From: Patagioenas fasciata
Taxonomy: Eukaryota > Chordata > Aves > Columbiformes > Columbidae
DNA length: 64,000 bases
Reading direction: 5' to 3'
Assembly: GCF_037038585.1 (NCBI RefSeq)
Contig: NC_092559.1
Location: 19,950,488 to 20,014,487 of the forward strand
Shown here piece by piece: positions 39,990 to 51,411 of this stretch (position 1 is the stretch's first letter; every line of letters begins with the position of its first letter). The notes under the pieces were generated by a model. The model was not told the DNA's origin, ran no database searches, and saw only the letters and a program-made list of their open reading frames with translations. Both the position numbers and the translations under genes were made by a program.

Positions 39990-42100
39990 TCACAGTATCA
40001 CAGTATGTTTGGGATGGGAAGGGACCTCAAAAGATCATCTAGTCCAATCCTCCTGCTGGAGCAGGAACGCCTAGGTGAGGTCGCACAGGAACATGTCCAG
40101 GTAGACCTTGAATGTCTCCAGGGAAGGAGACTCCACAACCTCCCTGGGTAGCCTGTTCCAGTGCTCTGTCACCCTCACTGAGAAGAAGTTTTTTCTCAAA
40201 TTTAAGTGGAACCTCTTGTGTTCCAGCTTGATCCCATTACTCCTTGTCCTATCGTTGTTTGCCACCAAGAAGAGCCTGGTTCCATCCTCATGGCACTCAC
40301 CCTTTATATATTTATAAACATTAATAAGGTCACCCCTCAGTCTCCTCTTCTCCAAACTGAAGAGACCCAGCTCCCTCAGCCTTTCTTCATAAGGGAGATG
40401 CTCCACTCCCTTAATCATCTTTGTTGCCCTACGCTGGACCCTCTCCAGCAGTTCCCTGTCCTTCTTGAACTGAGGGGCCCAGAACTGGACACAATATTCC
40501 AGATGGGGTCTCACCAGGGCGGAGTAGAGGGGAAGGAGGACCTCTCTCGATCTACTGACCACTCCCCTTGTAATACACCCCAGGATGCCATTGGCCTTCC
40601 TGGCCACAAGGGCACAGTGCTGGCTCATGGTCATCCTGTTGTCCACCAGGACCCCCAGGTCCCTTTCCCCTACACTGCTCTCTAATATGTAATTTCCCAA
40701 CCTATACTGGAACCTGGGGTTGTTCCTGCCCAGATGCAGGACTCTACACTTTCCCTTGTTAAATTTCATCAGGTTATTCCCTGCTCAACTCTCCAACCTG
40801 TCCAGATCCCGCTGGATGGCAGCACAGCCTTCTGGCGTGTCAGCCACTCCGCCCAGCTTAGTGTCATCAGCAAACTTGCTGATAGTACACTCAATTCCCT
40901 CGTGCAAATCGTTAATGAATATATTGAATAATATTGGCCCCAGTACTGACCCCTGAGGCACTCCACTAGATACTGGCCTCCAACTAGACTCCGCACCATT
41001 GACCACCACTCTCTGGCTTCTCTCTTTAACCCACCTCACTACTCTATTGTCTAGACCACACCTCCTCAATTTAGCTGTGAGGATGCTGTGAGAGACTGTG
41101 TCAAAGGCTTTACTGAAGTCAGGGTAGACCACATCCACCGCTCTGCCATCATCCATCCACCTTGTTAAATTCTCATAAAAGGCTATGAGATTGGTCAAGC
41201 ATGACCTACCCTTGGTAAAGCCATGCTGACTGCCCCTAATGACCCTCTTATCCCTGATGTGCCTTGAGATGACACCAAGGACAAACTGTTCCATTACTTT
41301 CCCTGGGACAGAGGTGAGGCTGACCGGTCTATAATTACCCGGGTCCTCCTTCTTGCCCTTTTTGAAGACTGGAGTGACATTTGCTTTCCTCCAATCCTCG
41401 GGCACCTCTCCCGTTTCCCAAGACTTGGCAAAAATGATGGAGAGCGGTCTAGCAATGACTTCAGCCAGCTCCCTCAGCACCCGCGGATGCATCCCATCTG
41501 GACCCATGGATTTATGGATGTCCAGACTATTTAATAGCTCCCTAACCCAGTCCTCATCGACTAAAGCAAACTCCTCCATTGACCTGGCTTCATCCGGGGT
41601 CTCAGGGGTATGGGGCTCCCCAGGACAGCCTCCAGCAGAGTAGACAGAGACAAAGAAGGCATTCAGTAATTCTGCCTTCTCTGTATCTTCTGCCACCAGG
41701 GCACCCACTCCATTCATCAGTGGGCCTACATTGTCTCTGGTATTAGTTTTATCTGCTATGTATTTGAAAAAGTTCTTTTTGCTGTTCTTGACCCCTCTCA
41801 CCAGCTGTAATTCTAAGGAGGTCTTGGCTGTCTTAGCTACCTTCCTACATCCTCTAACAGCAGCCTTATATTCCTCCCAAGTGGCCAGTCCCTGCTTCCA
41901 TGACCTGTAAACTCTCCTCTTCTGCTTGAGCATACCCAACAGATCCCTATTCAACCACACAGGCCTCCTGGCTCCCTTCCTCGACTTCCTGCGTGTGGGG
42001 ATGCTCTGATCCTGAGCATGGAAGAAGCAATCTCTGAATGCGATCCAGCTCTCTTGGGTCCCTTTTCCTTCAAGCAGTCTTGCCCATGGGATTTCCCCTA
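39990..42100 (-). mobile_element. CR1 LINE, best-preserved copy, 5'-truncated
   Basis: Minus strand. The 3' end is at about 39990 (GGGATGGGAAGGGACC region) and the 5' truncation at about 42100, directly against a retroviral primer site. The ORF2 frame is open over the whole length except for one TGA near 40783. By its few lesions it is the youngest CR1 here. Confidence 0.92.
40071..42098 (-). pseudogene. CR1 ORF2 (RT and C-terminus), one in-frame stop
   Basis: About 675 codons in one frame. In order: linker ([13 protein letters not shown]), [15 protein letters not shown] motifs [88 protein letters not shown] and SKFADDTK (FADD near 40855), then the thumb and C-ter region to DMFLCDLT at 40071. 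The single stop follows DLDRLES. The endonuclease is missing through 5' truncation. Confidence 0.9.
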
Positions 42101-42105
42101 GCAAT

Positions 42106-42123
42106 TGGTGACCCCGACGTGAT
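42106..42123 (+). promoter_or_regulatory. Primer binding site, tRNA-Trp, perfect 18 of 18
   Basis: TGGTGACCCCGACGTGAT. Two bases before it stands CA, as at an LTR end, but the sequence to the left is CR1 and no LTR is present. Confidence 0.9.
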
Positions 42124-42327
42124 CCATAAGGAGAATTTACAGAAGGGGGACGACTGCTGCAGGGAGCGAGCCCCAGCTGGAACAACTTGGCTGGACCGTG
42201 ACCGGGACACAGTCTGCGGGCTGTGTGACTCCTGATTGATCACTACAGAAGCGACAGAGGAGGGATAAAGGATCCAATATCGTTGCAACGGACACCCAAA
42301 GAGGTGAGTAGATGGGGGCAAGAGGAG

Positions 42328-42666
42328 ATGGGGCAGAATATTTTTAAAGAAGAAGAAGAAATACTGCGACTCCTCTCGCATATTCTCTCTAAGAGAGGGG
42401 TGAAGTATGAGGAGAGTAACCTCAAAAGACTATTAATTTGGTGCAGAGGCAGTGGGTTTCCTGCTGACCTGTTATGAGTTTTTCAAATAGAGACTTGGGA
42501 AAAAGTGGGAACTGTGTTGTGGAAGACAATCAGTCACAGTGAAAAATATTTTCTTGGCCTTGTAACCACCTGGAAACTGATAATTACTGCAGTGAAGCAA
42601 TTAAAACCTGAAAAGACTGTTACGAGCATTAGTGACTCAAAACTTAAACTTGAACTTTGGGACGAT
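42328..42666 (+). pseudogene. Betaretrovirus-like gag matrix, truncated
   Basis: MGQNIFKEEEEILRLL at 42328 after a 200-base leader with a donor-like GAGGTGAGTAG (42301). It continues ILSKRGVKYEESNLKRLL, has a stop at 42475, then LVTTWKLIITAVKQLKPE and KLELWDD. Cut at 42666 by an LTR-F insertion. Same protein as at 18400. Confidence 0.82.
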
Positions 42667-43324
42667 TGTCGAGGGTTAAGATTGCGGGGTGACAATCAAA
42701 CCCTGGCAGATGTATTGTTAACCTCCTCTCCCCCCCACTTCCCCCTTTTGCCCCTCCCTCTCCCCCCTTCCCACTCAGGACAGGCGATCGGGAGGGAAAG
42801 AAGGACAGAGAGAAGAGAGTTGGAAAAGTTAAAGATGTTTTACTAACGCTACTAATAAGAATAGAGAAAATAATACAAAATATACAAAACCAATCTTGTA
42901 AGTCTCAGCAACTGCAGAGCCAGCACCCAAAGTCCTGGATTAGACTCTGTAGCCAACCGGAGCTGGATTCAGTCTCTCACTAGGCCTCAGTTCGCAGGGA
43001 CGACCAGCAAGGTCCTCTCCTAATGTCAGCCATGAGGAAAAAAGGGAAAAGGCAAAGGGACGAGATCCTCGTGATCTTCCACTTTTATATGAAGTATTCA
43101 CGTGAATGGAATGTTATACACCATTGGTCAGTCTCTCGGTCATCAGTTTTCTTGTTGCCACTCTCGCGAGATGTCCATCCGTGCTTATCAATAAGCTTGC
43201 ATTCCATTGCTAGGTTTAACTAAAACATGTGTTGGGTTCTCCAGGAAAATGCAGCTAACATGAAGGCTTTAGCTGACAGGCAAATTCACTAAAAGAGAAA
43301 CTTGTTTTTAACAAAACCAGCACA
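42667..43324 (-). mobile_element. LTR-F (copy 2), about 650 bp, minus strand
   Basis: Minus strand TGTGCTGGTTTTGTTAAAAACAAG near 43324 to a TGACA-like end at 42667; closely parallels LTR-F at 47756-48489 (GTAGCRTTAGTAAARCAT, GGTTTTGTTAAAAACAAG). C-rich stretch 42730-42770. No clear target duplication. Confidence 0.72.
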
Positions 43325-43396
43325 CCTCCCCTGCAAGCCTGTGTCTCAGCTGTGGAGAAACTGTGTGACAAACTGTCCAAGAGGGAGCATAGATTC

Positions 43397-43496
43397 NNNN
43401 NNNNNNNNNNNNNNNNNNNNNNNNNNNNNNNNNNNNNNNNNNNNNNNNNNNNNNNNNNNNNNNNNNNNNNNNNNNNNNNNNNNNNNNNNNNNNNNN
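43397..43496. other. Assembly gap, 100 N
   Basis: One hundred undetermined bases. The gap removes the left end of the LTR-I 3' copy. Frames spanning it are meaningless. 43325-43396 to its left could be more gag. Confidence 0.99.
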
Positions 43497-43924
43497 GCGG
43501 ACTGGCGAAGACAAAGAATCGGGCTCAATATGAGTTTAACATCAATGCCCTTTAATGAACCTTTAACAACACTGAATATCAATGTCTGCCAGTGCACGTT
43601 TTTGAAACCCTTATATAGTCTTTACCCAGTGGTCACGTGGCAAGTGCAGGCTATGATTGATTACTCTCTGCAGTCACTCTTCCCCCCCCCCGCTATGGTG
43701 ATTAGCTGCAGGTCACTGTCCACGAACTGTTCATGCGCAGTGACGACAGCGCCCCTCCTGCAGCCTGGGTCGAGGATAGACCAGCTTCTGTTTACTTCCG
43801 TTCTGTCTTTGGTGTCTCCAGAAAAACCTTCCGTGTAGGTCCTAGCCTGCACCACAGCCACATCAAACTCTGGCTTGTTCACAGCACACAGCCCATGTCC
43901 TCTTTCTTCCAAAAACTCTCCACA
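43497..43924 (-). mobile_element. LTR-I (3' LTR), left end lost in the gap
   Basis: Minus strand TGTGGAGAGTTTTTGG (43924), TATA ACTATATAAGG near 43614, ATTAAAGGG near 43552. It matches the 5' copy at 46708-47176 with few differences (C-tract length at 43682-43691 varies). Preceded by a purine tract (AAAAAGAAAAAAGGAGG). Confidence 0.9.
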
Positions 43925-44852
43925 GTTCCTCCTTTTTTCTTTTTGGACAAGCCAGGCTTGATTATCTATGCGTTCTAACCCATCTTTGATACGTGATGAA
44001 GAACAACTTATACATAACATATCAATTACAACAACAATCAACATAAACAATGCACTTTGCAATAAACCCTTAATCCACCCCCTTAGGTCAAGTCAATTTG
44101 TTAAACTTTCTAAACAAAAAAATCAGTTGGTTCGATTTCCTACGGCTCTGGCCCTACGGGAAGGCGATCATCACAATTGTCATAGTTGTCAAACCATGCG
44201 CTAATATTTTTCCTCTTAGTAAACTTGAGGTACTCCATTGCTGTTTTAATATTGCAATGGATTGATTAAACAAATTCCAAGAACTTTTATTTAATGGTAC
44301 TCCTACTCAACATGTAACAAACAGTGTGCTGGGTGTTGATCAACCTGCCCAGAAGGTAGTGGTGTTTAAAGACCTTCCTAACATTACCATACATTTTGTC
44401 GAGGATCAAAAGCAGTTCTTAACAAAAACCCAGGAACTAGACTGCTTCTCAAGAGAATGAAAAAGATACAAACTTTCCACATGCTTAACACTTTATCATT
44501 AAGACCTAGTTATATAACTATATTACACATACATGTCACAGCTAAATTAATGCGAAGGTTACACCTCACTCTGTGTCCTCCAAAGGTTCTGTTGCAGGAA
44601 GTTGATTCGGTTGAATTTGCTTCAACTCCGGCTTTACTGCTTGGCTTGGAACCCACAACGGACCTTGATCTGTGGAGAGACACACATACCCTCTACCATT
44701 AACAATAACAGGTGCCGGTCCCTTCCACATTCTAGTGGTGGGGTCGCTGAACTGCTACCACTACTGGTTGGATTGTAGATGAGACTTGCTGGCTAACTTG
44801 TTGAAGAGATCTCTGCATGACCCCTTCGAAAGCGACAGGCATCACTTCTGCA
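43925..44852 (-). pseudogene. ERV pol-env remnant: integrase end and env TM tail
   Basis: On the minus strand after gag there is a short integrase C-terminal trace (CVSLHRSRSV region near 44690), then non-coding sequence, then a TM tail with hydrophobic span (QSALFMLIVVVIDMLCISC near 44050) and NQAWLVQKEKRRNCGEF running into the LTR. The tail is homologous to the one at 58208-58497. Most of pro, pol and env is deleted. Confidence 0.65.
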
Positions 44853-44854
44853 TT

Positions 44855-46526
44855 TCACTGTTCTTCTGTCCTGGCTACTCGTGTCAGCATTTCTTCTACT
44901 GAAGATCCTGGTGGCAGGGTTGCTAGTATTTGTTTAGTCTTTGAATTTGCATTATCGAAAGCCAGCAACCGAAACATTTGATTTTTCATTTCTTCTGATA
45001 AATCTGGGTTTTGCATTATTCCTTCATGTAGCCAGTCAATAAAATGCGTGAAATTTTCTGTAGTGCCTTGGCGTATTCCGCTGAATGAGGGAGCTAAGGG
45101 TCCTGGTAAAGTTAAGAAAGCATCTAGGGCAAGTTGTGCAGCTTTCCGGTGAACTTCAGCAATAAATCGCAGTTGAACTTCTATTGTAGCGTACTGTCCG
45201 CGACCCGTATAGGTGTCGGGTACCACATTGGTTAATGGGTCATTTGGACTGGTGTGTTTGGCTGTTTCTTGCTGCGCTCGTTGATACCAGGCCGATTCCC
45301 ACAGGAGGAATTGTGCTGGAGTTAGTAATAAGCACATTAAATTTTGGCAGTCCATGGGACACAATAAGTCAGCAGTAAAAATCCAATGCAGTATTTGTCT
45401 GGTAGCTTCTGAATGTATCCCATAGTTCGTGATTGTTTGTTTGGCTTGCTGTAAAATTTTCCATTCATGTGGTTCCCATACCGCTGTCTGGGTGTTCATA
45501 TTTTGAATTACCGGTAGGGCTAATTTTGCTGGAGACCAATCACCTTCTAGAATGGCATCTTTGATGACCCCTGACCATCTGCCAGATCGGGGTGGTGGCC
45601 GGTCAGTAGGTTCTATGGGTACCTTTGGTTGCATTGTTTGCGGAAGGCAACCTGGTTTTTGATACTCGATTTGTCTCTTATTTTTCTCTACATCTGACAT
45701 TCGCAAGTCAAGTTGTTCAAGCTTACTGGTAATGACTTGCAGTAACTGCTCTACTCCTTGTGATGAGCCCAATGATGTAGAAGGAGGCTCACAGGATCCC
45801 TCCACATGTATTTTTGGAGGTTCTTTTGGGGGGTGGCCCCTGGTGCCGTGGCCCGGTCGGGCCCAGCCTGGCTGACGCGATAGTCTCAGAGGGGGGCGTG
45901 TCTGACTCGGGATAGGGCAGAGGCGGAGCTGTAGGAGGAGGGCGGCACTCAGGGCCTCCCACATCCGGACAGTCCCCTAGTTGCACTTCCGCTTTCTTCT
46001 CACATTGCCCCAGAGACTCAGACGGGGAAACTTCCGGTTCTTTGTTTGAGGAGGGTAAAGTTTCCAACTCCCGCCGCAGATCGGATTGCGAGAGTATTGG
46101 CTGAGCCGGGACCCCTCGACCACCCCGAACAGCAGGCAGACCCCACAGAGTAGCCCACAGGTCCCTCTTCTCTTTTGGCTGACAACTTTTATCAGTCCAG
46201 GTTTGTTCTGGGGCAAGCGCCTTCGCAGCTCCCAGGGCAGTGCGTTGTTCTGACTTCATTACTTCCAATGATTCTAACACGGTTCTCCACAAATCTCTCA
46301 GAGCTTTAATTTCTTTCTCTTCTTCCCCTCTGAGAGTCTTATCCCACATAGTGTCCCCCAATAATCTCCATTCCATTGGGGAAAACAAAAGTGGAATTTC
46401 TCCAAAGTGTCCCAATTTCTGGACTAATGTAATCAATGTGATTAAGTTTTCCTGTGACGATTCGATACCTCTCTTAGAGAGAATATGCATCAACAGTGCC
46501 ACAGCTGTCTCAAGTTCCATTATCAA
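44855..46526 (-). pseudogene. Betaretrovirus-like gag: matrix, proline-rich linker and capsid
   Basis: Two overlapping frames (46526-45789 and 45964-44855) with a shift near 45800-45960. Matrix starts MELETAVALLMHILSKRG and lacks the usual MGQ. A Pro-rich linker has PPPTAPPLPYPES. Capsid starts about LPVIQNMNTQTAVWEPHEW (near 45510) and holds the major homology region IRQGTTENFTHFIDWLHEG (near 45080), ending LPPGSSVEEMLTRVA. At about 560 codons it is the most complete gag in the window. Nucleocapsid is deleted. Confidence 0.87.
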
Positions 46527-46687
46527 ATCAGTGTGGTCTTAAGTACGAGGCGAGTGACCAGCTTGTCTGGTGCTTGTCTTTTGTTACCGGACAAAGCACA
46601 CTCTCCTACAACCCGGTTTGGCTCCGTCGTTTAATGAATGCTGCTTGCCGCAGTAAATGGCACTCCGGAGATCCTACTTTTGCTAAC

Positions 46688-46705
46688 AACCATCCTCTGC
46701 TACCA
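46688..46705 (-). promoter_or_regulatory. Primer binding site, initiator tRNA-Met, 18 of 18
   Basis: Minus strand TGGTAGCAGAGGATGGTT, two bases after LTR-I. It is complementary to the 3' end of eukaryotic initiator tRNA-Met. All other clear primer sites here are of the tRNA-Trp type. Confidence 0.85.
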
Positions 46706-46707
46706 GA

Positions 46708-47176
46708 TGCTGGAGAATGAAAAACTTGTAGAACTCTTTGAGTGCAACGGGCGGACTGGCGAAGACAAAGAATCGGGCTCAATATGAGTTTAACATCAAT
46801 GCCCTTTAATGAACCTTTAACAACACTGAATATCAATGTCTGCCAGTGCACGTTTTTGAAACCCTTATATAGTTTTTACCCAGTGGCCATGTGGCAAGTG
46901 CAGGCTACGATTGGTTACTCTCTGCAGTCACTCTTCCCCTCCCGCTATGGTGATTAGCTGCAGGGCACTGTCCATGAACTGTTCATGCGCAGTGATGACA
47001 GCGCCCCTCCTGCAGCCTGGGTCGAGGATAGACCAGCTTCTGTTTACTTCCATTCTGTCTTTGGTGTCTCCAGAAAAACCTTCCGTGTAGGTCCTAGCCT
47101 GCACCACAGCCACATCAAACTCTGGCTTGTTCACAGCACACAGCCCATGTCCTCTTTCTTCCAAAAACTCTCCACA
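46708..47176 (-). mobile_element. LTR-I (5' LTR), 469 bp
   Basis: Minus strand TGTGGAGAGTTTTTGG (47176) to CATTCTCCAGCA (46708), with a TATA box CTATATAAGG near 46867 and ATTAAAGGG near 46805. Followed by the initiator-Met primer site and gag in correct order. Confidence 0.9.
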
Positions 47177-47755
47177 TCCTTATGGCAGGAAAATTCAGGA
47201 GTATGTGGGCAAGGACAAGAGGGATCCCTGATGGCACTTGCAACTACATTACTGGTCTGGTGCATGCCAAGGGATAGCGAGGGTCTAAATTTTTTCCATG
47301 GCCGCCTCTGAAAGTCACATCGAGAGGATTTACAGCCGTTTGGAAACAGAGTGACATTAGATTTATGTAGAGTCTCAGCCTTGTATTTAAAATGCAGATG
47401 ATATGCTATGTTTGTTTACCATTTTTAACACAAAAGGGATGAGACCTTTTGTGGATACTTCAACATCATGTGTTATTGATAAAAGATCACTTGTAACAGT
47501 TAAAAACCCATGAAATAGGAAAGAACTGATGCCAGAATCTTGAACAAGGAAATCCTGGGTCTTTCTGAATTGAGGAAGCCTAAGCATATTGTTCAAGTTA
47601 TTAGGTTTGTAGCCAAGAGGAAGAAAATATATGTTGGTTGCCTTATTCAGGTCACAAGCAGCATTTACTTCTCAGCAAGATTCTTCTGTAGACAAGGTTT
47701 TATTGAATTATTTACACTTAAATCTCAGTTATAAGGTCAACTGACTTTATATACA
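47177..47755 (-). pseudogene. Possible ERV env-type remnant
   Basis: A minus-strand 69-codon frame (47387-47596) with HGFLTVTSDLLSITHDVEV, and further short frames, look like a decayed retroviral protein. No family motif is clear. The sequence continues after the LTR-F insertion to 48646 without recognised features. Confidence 0.3.
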
Positions 47756-48489
47756 TGCCCTGGTTTTGTTAAAAACAAGACCAGTTTCTCTTTTAGTGTA
47801 TTTTCCTTTCAACTAAGTTTTTCTAAGTAACTGCACTTTTCTGAATTTAGCTGCATGTTTTTTCAGACAATGTCCACTCTGGAGCTGATAACAGTAGCAA
47901 TGGTATGCAGAAGAGTCCCAGGTTTAGACTTATTGCTATGGTAGCCAAGGTTACTGATAAATTTTGCACATTCCATAAGTGAAAGGGTCATATTTGCAAG
48001 GAGGGGCAAACAGAACAGATGACTAAAACTGACCGAGTATTCCATCCCATACACGTCATACACCCTATAAAAATGAGAGATCACAAGGGTCTCGCTCTTC
48101 TTTGACCATGGTTGGCATCTGAGGAGCACCCTGCCTGTCGTGCCTGCGATCCGAGGCCTGGTTCCAGACCCTGCATCCCTGAATCCAGTTCCGGTTTGCT
48201 GCGGAGTCTAGCCCAGGACTTCCAGGTGCCTGCCCTGCAGCTGCTGGAGCCGTGCTGGCTCCGCTGCGGGCAATGCTATACTGCCCCGGGAAATTCAAGA
48301 TTGGTTTTGTATATTTTGTATCATTTTATCTGTTTATTAGTAGCATTAGTAAAGCATTTTTAACTTTTTCCAACTGGCAAGTCTCTCCCTTTTCCTCCTC
48401 TTCCCTTTCCTTAGTGGGGAGGGTGGTGGTGGTGGGGTAACAGAGAGCATCTGCCATGGTTTATTGTCACCCTGCAGTAAACGGTGACA
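47756..48489 (+). mobile_element. Solo LTR-F, 734 bp, with 5-bp target duplication
   Basis: TGCCCTGGTTTTGTTAAAAA to GTAAACGGTGACA, flanked by ATACA (47751-47755 and 48490-48494). CCTATAAAAATGAGAG TATA near 48064. It has the look of avian ERVL-type LTRs. Confidence 0.88.
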
Positions 48490-48646
48490 ATACATAAATA
48501 GCCACCACTAGAATAACAGTCATGCACATCATACACATAAACATAATCTGTATAACTCAAACAGGTTGGACTGACTGCAGTCGCTGTCTCTACACAGGCA
48601 AGGAACCCCTAAAAAAGCCAAGGGGAATTGCTCCAGAGCCAATAAT
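48490..48646. other. Unassigned spacer
   Basis: Continuation of the sequence interrupted by LTR-F. No motif seen. Confidence 0.4.
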
Positions 48647-49395
48647 TGTGTTGCACAGGTGTCTCTGACCCAGGGGCTATCGGTAACAATAGCTGCTGTG
48701 TGGACTTCACCTGCTGCCTCAACCAAACTTGCCCCCATCTCCTAAAAGGAATTGTGTTATACGGGTCTCTCCAACCCGGGGACAATAGCTGCTGTCCAGA
48801 AGATGGATTTTCACCTGCTGCTTCAGCCAAACTTGCCCCCCACCTCCTCCCTGTTACTAAGGACAATGAAGAAGAGCATGCCCAGAAGCTCGCCAAGGGT
48901 CCTGAGGTCACCCAATGGACCAGAAAGAGACCCCTGAACGCAAGGTGACGCAGGCACAGATGGGTCCTGGCAAGTAAAGCAGGGACTTTTTGGGCCTGTG
49001 CAGTTAAGCCTGGATTGTGAAACAAAGGTGGAGATTGACCTCAAACAATGGGAATGAGGGGCAGTGAAGAAGCATAAAAGATGACTCCCGACTGGACATT
49101 GTTAAGATCTTCCCACCAGAGGATCCCGGATCACAACACAGGACTGGCAGGATTCTACGGGACCGGAGACCAGAGGGACGCCTTTGGGAGTCATTGGTGG
49201 TAATTAAAATCCTCTTTTCCCTTTTTTTTCTTTCCCTTTTTCTCTACTCTATTGCGTGCTGCTTTACAGGCAAAATGATAAAGTAACACTGTTTGATTCA
49301 ATTATAACCCCTTGGCATTTTGATTGCCTTAATTTTGCGCTTCGAGATCAAAGTAAACGAACCATCACGAGTCCATCACCGAATGGACCGTGCCA
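48647..49395 (+). mobile_element. LTR-G (5' LTR), about 749 bp
   Basis: Paired with 59713-60455, identical over most of its length with scattered changes and a 24-base indel near 48910 versus 59980. Ends GACCGTGCCA. Polypyrimidine run and GATAAAGTAAC near the 3' end. TG-to-CA limits taken from the two copies. The 5' flank shares only AATAATTG with the region upstream of the 3' copy. Confidence 0.85.
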
Positions 49396-49401
49396 TTAAA
49401 T

Positions 49402-49419
49402 TGGCATCACGGATAGGAT
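49402..49419 (+). promoter_or_regulatory. Candidate primer binding site
   Basis: TGGCATCACGGATAGGAT begins six bases after the LTR end. Its tRNA is not clear to me. A decayed tRNA-Leu site is possible. Confidence 0.4.
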
Positions 49420-49699
49420 TCTGGGAAATAGAGGAGTGCAGGTAGTGTAGAGGGCTCTGTCTCTTGGAATCAAACCAAAAGATCTCAAAGTGCAAAAGGG
49501 GTGTTGCTCTCATGTTGATGAGAATTGTCTGCTAGGGAGAGTGAAGGGTCAATCTTGTGTAACTAAGTTGAACCTTCCCATAGCAGATTTTTTGGCCCCT
49601 TCAACCACTTGGGTAAGAGAAGGGTGACACACCAGTTGCTGCGGTTTTTGTAACTAAGTTGTGCCTTCCTGAAGTAGGTTCCGCCCCTTCATAATAAGA

Positions 49700-50941
49700 A
49701 TGATCGAAAAAGCTGATAATCAAGATTTTTGGTTAGTGAAAGATCAAGACTCGTTCTACACACTTTTAGCAAAGTATAGGACTCGACCCTCCGTACCTGG
49801 AGAAGACTGGGCTCGTGGTAATTGGGCTGATTTACAGAGTGTAGTAGACCGAGTGATTTCTTTACAGACTAAGTCTAAGTTTAGATCAAATAAAGATAAA
49901 GCTGTAGTCTGTGCTGTCCTAGGAGCTAGCCTAGTAGCAGCGATTGAAGATCGCCTCAGGTGATGTAGTAATGAAAGCAAAATTATAGAATCCCTTGAAA
50001 ATCTAGTGCAGGTTTTGCAAAAAACAACCTCCAGTTTAGGACAACAAGTAGAAAATTGTTTTCAACATTTAGAAAAAGAGAGGAAAGAAAACCACTCATT
50101 AAAAGCTACTCTAAAGGAAGAATGTTTAAAAAACACAGGAGTGCTGAGGCAGCAGGAGTTAGAGGAGAAAAGTATCCAACAAATAAATCAAATTTACCCT
50201 CAGAAAGAATTGGAGGAGATGGGAAAACGTTATGACGAATATCCACACGTGAGTCCCTTAGTGAAAACAGAATATTTTCATGCAAATGAGGGGGATGCTG
50301 ACCCTCACATTACAACTAAGCAAACACCTTACACTGCCACTGAGCTGGCCAAACTAAAGAAAGAGTACAGCCACCTTCCTAAATAATCTGAAACTGAATA
50401 CATGTGGCATGTATCCCTAACTGGGGGAGACCAAATTCAGTTAAGTGAACAAGAAGCTAATGGTTACTGGGGGCACGGAGTTTTCTTAACAAGTGGTGAC
50501 ATGCCCCATGGTCCCTAACCCATCAAGCTGCTTATTGGGCTGGAGGGCTAAACCCTTTAGACGGGGGAAAGCCCTTGGCAATCACTGGCACACCTGATCA
50601 ATTGTTAGAAAGTGTACACAAATCAGCCTGCTTACAAATGATACATAAAAAGAAATTAATTCCCAAATGTGAATTCCCAATGATGTTGCCAGTGAATCCA
50701 GACATGATGACTGATGACTCCCTTGATAAGGGGACTTCCAGAGTCACTTAAATCTACTGGGATTAACCTTCAAATGACAATCACATTAATGAGCCCAGTA
50801 GAAAGGTTGGAAGGTGTGATTAGAAGCCAGGGTAACAGAAATGGGAACCAGAGAGATGGAGCTAATACTAGCATAGATTCCCCCTTCACCCCTGCCCCGA
50901 CTTCCCCCAACCAACCAAATACTCAAAAGGTGTGGACATGA
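49700..50941 (+). pseudogene. Gag of the LTR-G provirus, with stops
   Basis: Starts MIEKADNQDFWLVKDQD. A stop at 49961 is followed by an in-register continuation with a coiled-coil-like stretch (LGQQVENCFQHLEKERKEN), then capsid from PYTATELAKLKKEYSHLPK and ETEYMWHVSLTGGD with YWGHGVFL, then broken frames and LIRGLPESLKSTGINLQ near 50720. Several stops and one or more shifts. The protein resembles gag of avian class I/III-type ERVs. No zinc knuckle is seen after 50941. Confidence 0.72.
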
Positions 50942-51411
50942 GGGGAAGTAGCACAAGAACTGATAGATTATAGTGGGAAATATGGCCCAGTAAAAATCCT
51001 AGAAGAACCGTTGAGAGGAATCCGTCATACTGAAGTCAAGAATCTGCCCCTCTCTACCAGTACTGCTGCTGCTATCGGTGCCCCAAGAAAGGAGCATCCG
51101 TACATTAAAACAGGAAAGGGAGAACAACCAAAGAACTGACAACAATGGTGATTTTTGGGAATTAAAAAGGGAGTTCCCAGAGATATAATGGAGGGCTTAC
51201 CCCTTGATAAACTTAGTAAACTAGTATCAAGGTGGCAAAATCCAAAAGAACATTCACAGACCGTGAAAGAAGTCCTACCTGTTATACCTTCAGCTCCCTC
51301 CCCCACCGAGGATGAAAGTCTCTCCCAGAAACAGGAAAACTAGAACCTCCATTCCCTAGTAGTGAGCGGAGGAATGGAGGATGGATTTATATCTGACAGC
51401 TCACACATACT

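Noticed and set aside
40785..42185. A 466-codon open frame as a possible host gene
   Set aside because: It is the RT part of CR1 ORF2 (FADD box, GVPQG motif). The first 30 or so codons are read through the retroviral leader and primer site and are not part of it.
43302..43838. Open frames spanning the N gap
   Set aside because: The gap length of exactly 100 N is arbitrary, so translation across it has no meaning. The right part is LTR-I.
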